A stretch of 64,000 nt of DNA, taken from Hypericibacter sp049323455 (GTDB taxonomy: Bacteria > Pseudomonadota > Alphaproteobacteria > Dongiales > Dongiaceae). The translations under genes were made by a program, and so were the position numbers. The notes beneath the pieces are model-generated. The model had not been told where the DNA came from, searched no databases, and saw nothing but the letters and a program-made list of their open reading frames with translations. The DNA lies in NCBI GenBank assembly GCA_049323455.1, contig JBMONF010000046.1:180286-244285 (forward strand), given 5' to 3'. Below are positions 33,278 to 44,021 of this stretch, piece after piece. Positions within the stretch are counted from its first letter, which is position 1; each line of letters opens with the position of its first letter.

Positions 33278-33982
33278 ATGCTGACGCGCAAGCAAAACGA
33301 GCTCCTGCTCTTCATCAACAAGCGCCTGACCGAGGCCGGCGTGTCACCCTCCTTCGACGAGATGAAGGAGGCCTTGGGCCTCAAGTCCAAGTCGGGCATC
33401 CACCGCCTCATCACCGGCCTCGAGGAGCGCGGCTTCATCCGCCGCCTGCCCCATCGGGCCCGTGCACTCGAGGTGCTGAAGCTGCCCGAGGCGGTCGGCA
33501 TTGCCGCCGCCAAGCCCGCTCCCACAGGCTTCGCCCCCAACGTCATTCGCGGCGATTTCGGCGGGGCGCTGCCGGGGGCGCCCCTGGCGCGCGACGCCGA
33601 GGCAGTGCAGCTGCCGCTTTACGGCCGCATCGCCGCCGGCACGCCGATCGAGGCCCTGCGCGACAACTCGAACACCGTGGACGTGCCCGCCGGCCTGCTC
33701 GGCCGCGGCGAGTACTACGCGCTCGAGGTCGAGGGCGATTCGATGGTCAATGCCGGCATTCTCGACGGCGACACGGTGGTGATCGAACGCTGCGACACGG
33801 CCGAGAACGGCTCCATCGTCGTGGCGCTGGTCGACAACAGCGAGGCCACCTTGAAGCGGCTGCGGCGCAAGGGCGATTCCATCGCGCTCGAGCCCGCCAA
33901 CCCGGCCTATGAGACGCGCATTTTCGGCCCCGACCGCGTGCGCGTGCAGGGCCGTCTCGTCGGCCTGCTGCGCCGCTACTGA
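33278..33982 (+). CDS. lexA: LexA repressor/self-cleaving protease
   Basis: Represses SOS genes; RecA-stimulated self-cleavage relieves repression. From the ATG at 33278 it has 234 residues, a usual alphaproteobacterial length. The N-terminal winged helix (about 1-65) begins MLTRKQNELLLFINKRL with the recognition region KSKSGIHRLITGLEERGF. The cleavage site is A120-G121 (GRIAAGTP), and the catalytic dyad is S155 (VEGDSM) and K193 (ATLKRL). An upstream in-frame start would begin within the promoter. Its 3' end overlaps the convergent TPR gene by 7 bp. Confidence 0.97.
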   Translation: MLTRKQNELLLFINKRLTEAGVSPSFDEMKEALGLKSKSGIHRLITGLEERGFIRRLPHRARALEVLKLPEAVGIAAAKPAPTGFAPNVIRGDFGGALPGAPLARDAEAVQLPLYGRIAAGTPIEALRDNSNTVDVPAGLLGRGEYYALEVEGDSMVNAGILDGDTVVIERCDTAENGSIVVALVDNSEATLKRLRRKGDSIALEPANPAYETRIFGPDRVRVQGRLVGLLRRY

Positions 33983-36123
33983 GCGCCATCACCCTCCTCC
34001 GCTTCCCGCACCTCGATCTTGCGCGCCGGCTCGCCGGCGCGCCGGCGCCGTGCCATCTCGGCATAGGCGCGCTCGAGATTGCGCGCCAGGCGCGGCGTGT
34101 CGAATAGCGGCGCCGTTGGCAAGGCAGCGGCGAGCTTGGCCTTGAGGCGATCGAGCGCGGCGCGGTCGTTGCCAAGCTGGACGGCGAGCGCCTCGTAGGC
34201 GTCGGGATCGGACGCAATCAGCTCCGGCAACCCCACCGCCGTCAGCAGGCTGGCGCCCACCCGGCTGGCGAAGTCGTCCCCCAGCCGCGTCACGGCCGGG
34301 ACGCCGGCGGCGAGCGCGTCGCTCACCGTGGTATGGCCGCCATAGGTGAAGGTGTCGAGCATCAGGTCGGCGAGCGTGAGCCGCGCCAGATGATCGGGCT
34401 TGGGCTTGCGCGGCGCGAACAGGATACGCTCGGGCGCGATCCCGGCCGCGGAGGCGGCGTTGCGTAGGTTCGCCTGCATCGCCGGCGCGCCGGCCAAGAG
34501 CCACAGCACCGAATCGGGCACGCGGTGCAGGACCGCCATCCAGCGCTGAAAGGCCGCACGCTCGATCTTGTAGGCGACGCAGAAGCAGCAGAACACCAGA
34601 GCGCTGTCGGGCAGGCCCTCGGCGGCGCGATCGGTAGCGGTGCCCAGCGTCGGCGGCCAGCGGTCGTTGGCCTGGTAGCTGTGCGGCAGAACGCAAGGGT
34701 GCTCGGCATAGAAGCGCTCGTGGCCGGACGGCAGAACGACCGGATCGACGATGGCATAGTCGAAGAAGCTCGCCCCCGTCGTGCCCGGAAAGCCGAGCCA
34801 GGTCGCCTGCACCGGCGCGGGGCGCAAGGCCGCGATCTCGGGCCGGCCGAGCGTCGTCAGGCCGTTGAGATCGACCAGAATGTCGACGCCGTCCCGATGA
34901 ATGCGCCGCGCCGCCTCGGCATTGCCGGCCTCGCTGAGATCGACGAAGCGGTCGGCCTCGGCCTCGAAGCGCTTGCGGTAGGCGCTTCCGTCGTCGGGCC
35001 CGATCGAATAGGCGTTCACCGCGACGCGGCCGCGATCATGCATCCCGAAGAGGCCGGCCACGAGGTGCCCCACCGGATGGTCGCGCAGGTCCGACGACAG
35101 ATAACCGATGGTGAGCCGGTGGCGCGCCGGATGGCCGAACACGAATGGTGGCGCTCCCTTCCATTCGGTCGCGGCGCGAGCGGCGGCCCGCTCGGCCTGC
35201 CGGCGGGCGACCGCCGCCCGCTCTTCGGGCGCAGCCGGCAGTGACAGCGCAAAGAAAGGCGAGATCGCGCATGGCTTGCCGGCGAAGGCGGCGGCGAACG
35301 CCTGCTTCAGCGCCGGCATCTGGTTTTCCAGCTCTTCCCAGGCGCACATCGACTGGTAGCAGCGGGCGAGTTCCGCGATGGCCTCGCTCATGCGCGGATC
35401 GAGCGCTTGCGCCTGTTCCAGCTCGACGATCGCGCCGCCGGGGTCGCCGCGATGGCGCAGCGTCACGCCGAGGCTGAAGCGGGCTTGCGGATTGCGCGGC
35501 TCGGCGGCCACGGCAAGGCGCAGCTCCCGCTCGGCGCCCGCGAGATCGCCGCGGTTGCGCAGATCGTTGGCAAGGCCGATGCGCGCCACCGCCAGATCGG
35601 GCCTCCGGACCAGGGCCGAGCGCCAAAGCGCCAGCGCTTCGGCCCGGTCGCCGAGGCGGTAAAGAGCCACGCCGAGATTGGCTTCGAGGCCCGGATGCTG
35701 CGGCTGCATGCGCAGGCCCGCACGGTAGGCGCTGACGGCGCCGGCCAGGTCCTCAGCCCGCGCCAGCAGGTTGCCCAGCTCGAGATGATGCTCCGCCATC
35801 GACGGCGCCAGCGCGACAGCCTGGCTCAGATGGATCTTGGCCGCCGCATCCTCGCCGGCCTGAGCCAAGGCGCGGCCAAGCGCATAATGGGCGCCGGCGT
35901 GCCGGGGGGCTACCCGCACCGTGTCCGCCATGACCTTCCGCCCCTCCTCCTGCCTGCCCTGCTCCAGGAGGCAGAGCCCGAGCAGATAGAGGTAGCGGCC
36001 GTCCTTCGGATGCGCGGCCGCCGCGCGCCGGTAAAGAGGCTCGGCGTCGCTGCGCCGCCCGGCGCGGTGGAGCGCCATCGCCTGGGCCAGCAGCGGATCG
36101 GGAAGGTCGGGGCGCCGTGTCAC
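33976..36123 (-). CDS. TPR protein with O-GlcNAc-transferase-like (GT41) domain
   Basis: About 715 residues. The N-terminal part (to about 290) has roughly eight tetratricopeptide repeats, such as AGRRSDAEPLYRRAAAAHPKDG and AGAHYALGRALAQAGEDAAAKIHL. The C-terminal part matches the SPINDLY/O-GlcNAc-transferase family: IGYLSSDLRDHPVGHLVAG, DILVDLNGLTTLGRPEIAAL, WLGFPGTTGASFFDYAI-DPVVLP and FTYGGHTTVSDALAAGVPAV. It probably transfers a sugar to protein; the acceptor is unknown. The start is uncertain: GTG at 36123 is taken because the next ATG (36078) would trim the first repeat. It lies just downstream of comEC on the same strand. Confidence 0.85.
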   Translation of the reverse strand: MTRRPDLPDPLLAQAMALHRAGRRSDAEPLYRRAAAAHPKDGRYLYLLGLCLLEQGRQEEGRKVMADTVRVAPRHAGAHYALGRALAQAGEDAAAKIHLSQAVALAPSMAEHHLELGNLLARAEDLAGAVSAYRAGLRMQPQHPGLEANLGVALYRLGDRAEALALWRSALVRRPDLAVARIGLANDLRNRGDLAGAERELRLAVAAEPRNPQARFSLGVTLRHRGDPGGAIVELEQAQALDPRMSEAIAELARCYQSMCAWEELENQMPALKQAFAAAFAGKPCAISPFFALSLPAAPEERAAVARRQAERAAARAATEWKGAPPFVFGHPARHRLTIGYLSSDLRDHPVGHLVAGLFGMHDRGRVAVNAYSIGPDDGSAYRKRFEAEADRFVDLSEAGNAEAARRIHRDGVDILVDLNGLTTLGRPEIAALRPAPVQATWLGFPGTTGASFFDYAIVDPVVLPSGHERFYAEHPCVLPHSYQANDRWPPTLGTATDRAAEGLPDSALVFCCFCVAYKIERAAFQRWMAVLHRVPDSVLWLLAGAPAMQANLRNAASAAGIAPERILFAPRKPKPDHLARLTLADLMLDTFTYGGHTTVSDALAAGVPAVTRLGDDFASRVGASLLTAVGLPELIASDPDAYEALAVQLGNDRAALDRLKAKLAAALPTAPLFDTPRLARNLERAYAEMARRRRAGEPARKIEVREAEEGDGAQ

Positions 36124-36197
36124 GGGGGCGGAGTGTATCGGCGGGGCCGGGTCCGGACCAGCCGGCGCAAGCTCCGGTCCCTCGATCCGCCGATCCC

Positions 36198-38318
36198 TCA
36201 GTCCGGCGAGGTCGGCTGCGCCACCCAGGGGCGCCGGCCGCGGCTGTCCGCCACGCTTTCGATCTCGATTCGGCCGGGCGCCAGCCAAACGGCGTGGCCG
36301 CCCTCTCGCCACAGATCGAAGCGGTCGATGACACGCGTCGCCGAAGGGCAGTCCTTTCGCACCGGCTCGAGCGCCACGACGAGATCGGCCACGCGGCAGT
36401 CGTCGAGGAGCGCCTCGGTGCTCCAGGCGAGCGCGACGACATGATCCTGCGCACGATAGAGGCAGCCGAGCCCGTCGCAGGCGAGCCGACCGTCCGCGCT
36501 TGCGCCCTGCGCCGGCCAGTCGTCGCGCTCGGATTGTCCGGCGCGGCGCAGCCAGGTCTCGGCCGCAAGCCCGGTGCGCTGCGTGTTGAGCAGCAGGCGC
36601 CCGTCCCCGCCCTTGACCGCCATCAGCTTGCCGTCGTCGGAGACGAGAATGTCGGGCGTGCGCACGAAGGCGATGCTGGCCATGCCGGCGAGGATCGCAA
36701 CCGCTCCCCACCAACGCCAGCGCGTGCGCCACAGACAGAGCCACAAACCGCCGACCGTGGCCAGTATCAGCCCCGCCAGCGGCATGGCCGGCAGCAGCAG
36801 CGCCGCGCCGGGCCAGGAAGCCACCGTTTCGGCGATCCGGATCACGCCCTCGATGCCCCAGCCCATCGGGATCAGCGCGACCCGCTCCAAGCCGAACGGC
36901 ATGAGCAGGCAGGCGGCGACCGCCCACGGCATGATCCAGAAGCCGGTCAGCGGAACGGCCAGCATGTTTGCGAGCACGCCGTACTCGGTGAAGCGGTTGA
37001 AGTGGTAAACCGCGTAAGGCGCGGTGGCGAGGCCGGCAACCAGACTGGTGGCGGCAAGCCCGCCCACATAGAGCGCCGTGCGGCGCACCGGGCCGGCCTC
37101 GGCGCGCAGGCGCAAGCGCCATTCGCGGCTGCCGTCATAGGCGGCGATCAGCGCCGTCACCGCGGCGAACGACATCTGGAAGCTGGGTCCCACCAGCGTC
37201 TCCGGGCGCAGCAACAGCACCACGAAAGCGGCCCAGGCGACGAGGCGCATGGAAAGTGCGACCCGGTCCACCAGCACGGCGAGCAGCACCAGGCCGGTCA
37301 TGAGGAAGGCGCGCTGCGTGGGCACCGGGCTGCCGGCCAGCAGCATGTAGAGGAAGGTGCCGGCCAGCGCCGCGAGTGCCGCCCACTTCTTGATCGGATG
37401 GCGCAGCGCCAGCCCGGGCCAGAGCGCCAAGGCCGCGCGCAAGGTGAAAAACAGAATGGCGGCGACGAAGCCCACATGCAGGCCCGAGATCGACAGCAGA
37501 TGGGCAAGCCCGGAATCGCGCATGGCCGCCATGGTCGGCTTGTCGATGGCACTCTGTGACCCGGTCACGAGAGCAACCGCGATCGGGCCGCTGCGGTCGG
37601 GCAGTGCCGCCAGGATGCGCGTGGCGATGGCCTGGCGCAGCGCGCTGACGGTTTCGCCGAGCGCACTCGGCCCATCCTCGCCCTTGGCCAGGATGCGCAC
37701 CGCGCCGAGGGCGAAGCCGACCGCGCCGATGCGATCGAAGAAGGCGTCGCGCTGGAAATCGAAGGCGCCGGGGGCGAAGGGTGCTGCCGGCGGCGAGAGC
37801 TTCGCCAGGAGGGCGATGCGGTCGCCGACCTCGAGCGCGGGGTCCTCGCGGGCGAGCTTGACGCGCAGACGCGCCGGCGTGGCATCCGGCGCCAGGTCCT
37901 CGACGGTCGGATCGCCGATGACGAGACGCTGGCCGTTCGGCAATGGTTCGATTGCAACCAGCCGCCCTTCCGCCTCGACCGGGCCGATTTCGCGGCCCAG
38001 CATCGGCGCGAAGACCATCGCCGTGCGCAAGCTCGCGCCGGTGAAGCCGAGGGCGGCCAGGGCGAAGGCGACGGCAAGAGCGAGAAGGCCGGCGCGGCGG
38101 CGCAACGCGATGGCGAAGCCGATGCCGCCGGCCGCCAGCACGGGCCCGAGCCACAGCGGCGGCTCGTTCGGAAGCCCGAAATAGACGGCGACGCCCATGC
38201 CGAGCCCGACCGGCGTCCACAGCAGCCACTGGTCGCGCTCGGCGGCGAGCGCTGCGATCAGGCGAGCGGCGAGCGAGCCGATCCCCTGGGCCGGGATGGC
38301 AAGCGATGGCTGGGCCAT
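36198..38318 (-). CDS. comEC: ComEC/Rec2-type DNA uptake channel protein
   Basis: Polytopic inner-membrane protein of the competence family, which carries single-stranded DNA into the cytosol. From the ATG at 38318 (AGGGGA just upstream) it has 706 residues. The N-terminal part has membrane segments then the periplasmic OB-like region (VEAEGRLVAIEPLPNGQRLV). The Competence core includes SQSAIDKPTMAAMRDSGLAHLLSISGLHVGFVA and AGSPVPTQRAFLM. The C-terminal segment after about 580 is short and lacks a full metallo-beta-lactamase domain, as in many alphaproteobacteria. Competence is not demonstrated. It diverges from the PhyH gene. Confidence 0.9.
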   Translation of the reverse strand: MAQPSLAIPAQGIGSLAARLIAALAAERDQWLLWTPVGLGMGVAVYFGLPNEPPLWLGPVLAAGGIGFAIALRRRAGLLALAVAFALAALGFTGASLRTAMVFAPMLGREIGPVEAEGRLVAIEPLPNGQRLVIGDPTVEDLAPDATPARLRVKLAREDPALEVGDRIALLAKLSPPAAPFAPGAFDFQRDAFFDRIGAVGFALGAVRILAKGEDGPSALGETVSALRQAIATRILAALPDRSGPIAVALVTGSQSAIDKPTMAAMRDSGLAHLLSISGLHVGFVAAILFFTLRAALALWPGLALRHPIKKWAALAALAGTFLYMLLAGSPVPTQRAFLMTGLVLLAVLVDRVALSMRLVAWAAFVVLLLRPETLVGPSFQMSFAAVTALIAAYDGSREWRLRLRAEAGPVRRTALYVGGLAATSLVAGLATAPYAVYHFNRFTEYGVLANMLAVPLTGFWIMPWAVAACLLMPFGLERVALIPMGWGIEGVIRIAETVASWPGAALLLPAMPLAGLILATVGGLWLCLWRTRWRWWGAVAILAGMASIAFVRTPDILVSDDGKLMAVKGGDGRLLLNTQRTGLAAETWLRRAGQSERDDWPAQGASADGRLACDGLGCLYRAQDHVVALAWSTEALLDDCRVADLVVALEPVRKDCPSATRVIDRFDLWREGGHAVWLAPGRIEIESVADSRGRRPWVAQPTSPD

Positions 38319-38500
38319 TCTCCCCTCTTTCGCGCCAACTATCCCATTCCCGCCTGCGGCTCGCCAAGCCATGGGACGGTTGGCCAGGGGCGCGGCCGTT
38401 GTTGCAGCCCGCGGAATGGGTCAAAATCGGCCGATCTTGGACGACCGATCGCGGGGCGCGCCAACGATGGCGCCCGGGATCACTTCGAGGGGCTGCGGCT

Positions 38501-39382
38501 ATGTTGAGCGAGGCACAGATCGACCGGTTCTGGCGCGAGGGCTGTCTGGTCGTCCCCGACGCGGTGACGCCAACCCAGCTCGAGGCGTTGCGCCGCGAGC
38601 TGGCCGGCTGGGTCGAGGAGAGCCGCCATCATCGCGCCCCCTTCGGCCCGCCGACCCTGGACGGTCGGCCGCGCTTCGACATGGGCGAGGAGCACTCCCC
38701 CGAGCGGCCGGCGCTCAGGCGCGTCAACAATCCCTCGGACATCTCCGCTGCCTATATGGAGGTGGTGAAGAGCTCGGCCATGACCGACATGGTGGCCGAC
38801 CTGATCGGGCCCGACGTCAAGTTCCACCACTGCAAGATCAACTTGAAGCTGCCCGGCACCAACACGGAGGTCGGCTATCACCAGGATTTCGCCTACACGC
38901 CCCACACCAACGACGACCTCGTCACCTGCCTGTTGATGCTCGACGACATGACGGAGGAGAACGGCTGCCTCAAGGTCGTTCCCGGCAGTCACAAGGGGCC
39001 GCTCTATTCGCTCTATGACGGCGACCGCTTCGTCGGGGCTGTGGACCCGGCGGTCGAACGGCGCTTCAAGCCGCAGGAGATTTCGATTACGGGCAAGGCC
39101 GGCAGCGTCTGCTTCATGCATACCTGCCTGCTGCACGGATCGGATGCCAACCGGTCCCGCCAGCCTCGCGGCCTCTATATCTGCGTCTTCAGCGCGGCCG
39201 ACGCCTTTCCGCTGACCAAGAACGTGATGGCGAACCCCAACGAGGGCATGGTCGTGCGCGGCCGTTCGACGCGCGTGGCACGCCTCGTCGGCCGCGACAT
39301 CGAGCTGCCGGTGGCTTATAAGCAAGCCTCCTTCTTCGCCGTCCAGGGGCAGAAGTCGGCCTCGGCCGGCGGACGCGGCTGA
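38501..39382 (+). CDS. Phytanoyl-CoA dioxygenase (PhyH) family protein
   Basis: Predicted Fe(II)/2-oxoglutarate-dependent dioxygenase of 293 residues. The iron-binding facial triad is visible as H127-x-D129 (GYHQDF) and H212 (LLHGSDANRS), and R223 is placed to bind 2-oxoglutarate. The substrate is unknown; PhyH relatives act on acyl-CoAs, small metabolites and natural products. It lies between comEC and gltX, an accessory position in the backbone, 35 bp upstream of gltX. Confidence 0.88.
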   Translation: MLSEAQIDRFWREGCLVVPDAVTPTQLEALRRELAGWVEESRHHRAPFGPPTLDGRPRFDMGEEHSPERPALRRVNNPSDISAAYMEVVKSSAMTDMVADLIGPDVKFHHCKINLKLPGTNTEVGYHQDFAYTPHTNDDLVTCLLMLDDMTEENGCLKVVPGSHKGPLYSLYDGDRFVGAVDPAVERRFKPQEISITGKAGSVCFMHTCLLHGSDANRSRQPRGLYICVFSAADAFPLTKNVMANPNEGMVVRGRSTRVARLVGRDIELPVAYKQASFFAVQGQKSASAGGRG

Positions 39383-39417
39383 GGCGGCGGCACCCTTTTT
39401 CTCGTTCAAGAGACTGC

Positions 39418-40818
39418 ATGACCGTCGTTACCCGCTTCGCGCCCTCGCCCACCGGTTTTCTTCATATCGGCGGCGCCCGCACCGCCCTCTTCAACTGGCT
39501 CTATGCGCGCCACCACAAGGGCAAGGTGCTGCTGCGCATCGAGGATACCGATCGCCAACGCTCGACCCAGGCGGCCATCGACGCGATCATCGACGGGCTC
39601 GCCTGGCTCGGGCTCGATTTCGACGGGCCGCCCGTGTTCCAGTTTCCGCGCGCGCCGCGCCATGCCGAGGTGGCGCGGACGCTGCTCGAGCAGGGACGCG
39701 CCTATCGCTGCTACTGCACGCCCGAGGAGCTGCAGGAAATGCGCGAGAAGGCGCGCGCCGAGGGCAAGCCCATGCGCTATGACGGGCGCTGGCGCGACCG
39801 CGATCCCAAGGACGCGCCGCCGGGCGTGGCGCCCGTGATCCGGCTCAAGGCGCCGCTGTCAGGCGAGACCGTGGTGAAGGATCATGTCCAGGGCGAGGTG
39901 CGGGTCGGCAACGAGCAGCTCGACGACATGGTGCTGCTCAGGAGCGACGGCACGCCGACCTACATGCTCTCGGTCGTGGTGGACGACCACGACATGGACA
40001 TCACGCACGTCATCCGCGGCGACGACCACCTCACCAACACCTTCCGGCAGGTGCAGCTTTATCAGGCGTTGGGCTGGCGGATCCCGGAATTCGCCCATAT
40101 CCCGCTGATCCACGGGCCGGACGGCGCCAAGCTGTCCAAGCGGCACGGCGCGCTCGGCGTCGAGGCCTATCGCGACATGGGCTACCTGCCGGAGGCCCTG
40201 CGCAACTACCTGTTGCGGCTCGGTTGGAGCCACGGCGACGACGAGATCATCTCGACCGAGCAGGCGATCCAATGGTTCGATCTCGACGCCGTCGGCCGCT
40301 CGCCGGCGCGCTTCGACTTCGCCAAGCTCGACAACCTCAACGGCCACTATCTGCGCATGGCCGACGACGCGCGGCTGGTCGAGCTGGTGGGCCCTCGGAT
40401 CGAGAAGAGGCTGGGGGCGCCGGTGGATGCGCTCGGACGCGAGCGGCTGCTCAAGGGCATGGCGGGCCTGAAAGAGCGCGCCAAGACGCTCGAGCAGCTC
40501 GCTGACAGCGCCTTATTCTATTGCCGCGGCCGGCCCTTGCCCTTGGAGCCCAAGGCGCAGGCACTGCTGTCCGTGCCGGCCCGTTCGCGGCTCAAGGATC
40601 TGGCGCAGCGCTTCGAGGCCGGGGACGACTGGTCGGCAAGCGCGCTGGAGACGATCACGCGCGCCTTTGCCGAGGAGGCGGCGATCAAGCTCGGCGACGT
40701 GGCGCAGCCCCTGCGCGCCGCGCTCACCGGCCAGACCACCTCGCCGCCCATTTTCGAGGTGGCGATGGTGCTGGGAAAGCCGGAAACGCTGGCGCGGATC
40801 AGGGATGTGGCGGGGTGA
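39418..40818 (+). CDS. gltX: Glutamyl-tRNA synthetase
   Basis: Class I aminoacyl-tRNA synthetase charging tRNA-Glu, and often tRNA-Gln for later amidation. The 466 residues have the HIGH-like FAPSPTGFLHIGGARTA (7-23), RIEDTD, and the KMSKS-like KLSKRHGA. The anticodon-binding helical domain occupies the last 130 residues. Some alphaproteobacteria have two gltX copies; this may be either one. gltA follows after 113 bp. Confidence 0.96.
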   Translation: MTVVTRFAPSPTGFLHIGGARTALFNWLYARHHKGKVLLRIEDTDRQRSTQAAIDAIIDGLAWLGLDFDGPPVFQFPRAPRHAEVARTLLEQGRAYRCYCTPEELQEMREKARAEGKPMRYDGRWRDRDPKDAPPGVAPVIRLKAPLSGETVVKDHVQGEVRVGNEQLDDMVLLRSDGTPTYMLSVVVDDHDMDITHVIRGDDHLTNTFRQVQLYQALGWRIPEFAHIPLIHGPDGAKLSKRHGALGVEAYRDMGYLPEALRNYLLRLGWSHGDDEIISTEQAIQWFDLDAVGRSPARFDFAKLDNLNGHYLRMADDARLVELVGPRIEKRLGAPVDALGRERLLKGMAGLKERAKTLEQLADSALFYCRGRPLPLEPKAQALLSVPARSRLKDLAQRFEAGDDWSASALETITRAFAEEAAIKLGDVAQPLRAALTGQTTSPPIFEVAMVLGKPETLARIRDVAG

Positions 40819-40838
40819 ATTGGCTCAGAAATGGTTAA

Positions 40839-40867
40839 TTGATTGGCCGTAGCTTAGAGCCTATTTT
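40839..40867 (+). promoter_or_regulatory. Predicted gltA promoter
   Basis: TTGATT (40839-40844), a 17-bp spacer and TATTTT (40862-40867) lie in a locally AT-rich patch 65 bp upstream of gltA. Four of six bases match in each hexamer. This suggests gltA is transcribed independently of gltX. Confidence 0.55.
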
Positions 40868-40931
40868 CGTGCGGGCCGCCCCGGGGGGTGCTGCGGCCGC
40901 AACCCCATGAGGAGCGCGAGGGAATTCCAGC

Positions 40932-42260
<1,329 letters not shown>

Positions 42261-42299
42261 CCGGCTCACGGGTTCTCAAATCGCAAGGAAGGATGACGC

Positions 42300-42330
42300 G
42301 AGCGGCTCGAGGGCCGCTCCCGTCTCTTTT
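42300..42330 (+). terminator. Predicted terminator of gltA
   Basis: Stem GAGCGGC/GCCGCTC (42300-42306 and 42313-42319) with a 6-base loop is followed by CCGTCTCTTTT. The T-rich tail is imperfect, but the position between convergent gltA and the AI-2E permease gene fits an intrinsic terminator. Confidence 0.6.
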
Positions 42331-42337
42331 GCTCTCT

Positions 42338-43450
42338 TCAGGCCGAGCCGCCGCTTGCGGGGCCTTCCGGCGTCGCGGGTCCCTGCCTCGCGCCGGCACT
42401 CCATTCCTTCAGCAGCGTGAAGCCCAGCGCCAGCAGCGTCGGCCCGAGAAAGATGCCGATGAAGCCGAAGGCGAGCACGCCGCCGACCACGCCGAGGAAC
42501 ACCAGCAAGATCGGCAGCCGGCTCTCGCGGCTGATCAGATAGGGCCGCAGCACGTTGTCGACGCCGCTGATGCTGAAGAAGCCCCAAATGGCCATGAACA
42601 GGCCCCAGCCGGGGCGATCCACATAGAATAGCCAAACCGTGACCGGCACCCAGACCAGAGGCGGGCCGCCGGGGACGAGGGAGAGAACGAAGGTGAGAAA
42701 ACCCAGCAGCAGCGTGCCGGGCACGCCCGCCATCCAGAAGCCCAGCGCCGCCAGGGCCGCCTGTGCGATGGCGGTGCCGATGATACCGTAGACCACGCTC
42801 TTGGTGGTGCTCCCCGCCACCTCGAGGAGATGGCGCGCCCGCCCGCCGGCGAAGCGCTCGGCGGCGGCATGCAGCCGCTCGGCCGCCGCCTGGCCGTCGC
42901 GGTAGACGAAGAAGCAGACGAGCACGCTCAAGGCAAGCTCGAGCACGCCGCGCCCGAGCGTCGCACCGCTTTGCAGCATCCAATCCCGCGCCCGGCCGAT
43001 ATAGGGACCGAGCGCAGCCATCAGCGTCTTTCCTTCATGCGCGAGGTTGGCCCAATAGCGCTGGATCTCGTCGCCAACCAGCGGAATCTTGCCAGCCCAG
43101 TCCGGCGGCTCCGGCACGCCTTGCGCCAGTAGTTCGCGCGCGACCCCGGCCACGCTGGCGACGTGCTCGGCGAGCGTGGCGCCGAGGACCGCCAGTGGCA
43201 CGACCAGCACGGTCGCGACCAGCATCGTCATCAATAGCGAGGCCAGCCCGGCGTGGCCGCCGAGGCGTGTCAGCAGGCGCAAATAAAGCGGCCAGGTGGT
43301 GTAGCTCAGGATCACGGCCCAGAGCAGAGCGGTCAGGAACGGCCGCAGCACCAGCAGGCTGCCGATCACCAGCAGCGCGAGAAGGGACAGTCCCACGGCG
43401 AACTCGATGCGGTTCGACCGCAGGGATCCGGTTCCCTTTTGCGCGGACAT
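42338..43450 (-). CDS. AI-2E family transporter (PerM-like permease)
   Basis: Inner-membrane protein of about 370 residues with roughly eight hydrophobic segments. It starts MSAQKGTGSLRSNRIEFAVGLSLLALLVIG and carries the family's central region (LVCFFVYRDGQAAAERL) and C-terminal GVVGGVLAFGFIGIFLGPTLLALG. The ATG at 43450 places the first membrane segment near residue 20; the longer frame upstream has no such character. The family is named for autoinducer-2 export, but many members have other or unknown roles, including Na+/H+ exchange. It is downstream of gloA on the same strand. Confidence 0.85.
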   Translation of the reverse strand: MSAQKGTGSLRSNRIEFAVGLSLLALLVIGSLLVLRPFLTALLWAVILSYTTWPLYLRLLTRLGGHAGLASLLMTMLVATVLVVPLAVLGATLAEHVASVAGVARELLAQGVPEPPDWAGKIPLVGDEIQRYWANLAHEGKTLMAALGPYIGRARDWMLQSGATLGRGVLELALSVLVCFFVYRDGQAAAERLHAAAERFAGGRARHLLEVAGSTTKSVVYGIIGTAIAQAALAALGFWMAGVPGTLLLGFLTFVLSLVPGGPPLVWVPVTVWLFYVDRPGWGLFMAIWGFFSISGVDNVLRPYLISRESRLPILLVFLGVVGGVLAFGFIGIFLGPTLLALGFTLLKEWSAGARQGPATPEGPASGGSA

Positions 43451-43506
43451 GGCGCTTAGCCTGCCGTCAACGCCCAACGATGCGGACAGCCACGCGCCGG
43501 CACCTC

Positions 43507-43923
43507 TCAGCTGGACCGATCGATCAGCTCGATCTTGTAGCCGTCGGGGTCCTCGATGAAGGCGATGACGCTGCCGCCGTGTTTCATCGGCCCCGGCGGG
43601 CGCGGAATTTTCACGCCTTCCTTCGCCAGCCGCTCGCAAGTGCCGTAGATGTCGGGCACGCCGATCGCGAGATGGCCGAAGCCGCTGCCGAGCTGGTACG
43701 GTTCCTTCTGACCCCAGTTATGCGTGAGCTCGATCACGGCGTTGTGCTCCTCGTCGCCATAGCCGACGAAGGCCAGCGTGAATTCGCCGCTCGGATAGTC
43801 CTTGCGCCGCAGCAGCTTCATTCCGAGCAGCCGCGTGTAGAAGTCGATCGATTTCTCGAGGTCGAGCACGCGGATCATGGTGTGCAGCAGCTGAGGCTGC
43901 CTATGCATGGCGGAGCTGGTCAT
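43507..43923 (-). CDS. gloA: Lactoylglutathione lyase (glyoxalase I)
   Basis: Converts the methylglyoxal-glutathione hemithioacetal to S-lactoylglutathione. The 138 residues hold the four metal ligands H14 (LLHTMIRV), E65 (NAVIELTHNW), H84 (FGHLAIGV) and E132 (YKIELI), as in Ni2+-type bacterial enzymes. It follows lpxB on the minus strand by 98 bp. It is not functionally linked to lipid A synthesis. Confidence 0.95.
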   Translation of the reverse strand: MTSSAMHRQPQLLHTMIRVLDLEKSIDFYTRLLGMKLLRRKDYPSGEFTLAFVGYGDEEHNAVIELTHNWGQKEPYQLGSGFGHLAIGVPDIYGTCERLAKEGVKIPRPPGPMKHGGSVIAFIEDPDGYKIELIDRSS

Positions 43924-44021
43924 GTCTCTCGAGCCCTTCGACGTCAGCGGTTGGAAGGCGGCATCCTACAGGCGGGCGCCGCCGGGGTCCACGCACAGGC
44001 GCAGCCGGCCGGGCGTCCGGC

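Noticed and set aside
36124..37122. In-frame N-terminal extension of the TPR/GT41 gene by over 330 codons.
   Set aside because: It lies antisense-free but out of frame inside comEC, is extremely Arg/Gly/Ala-rich, and has no TPR character; it is a shadow of comEC.
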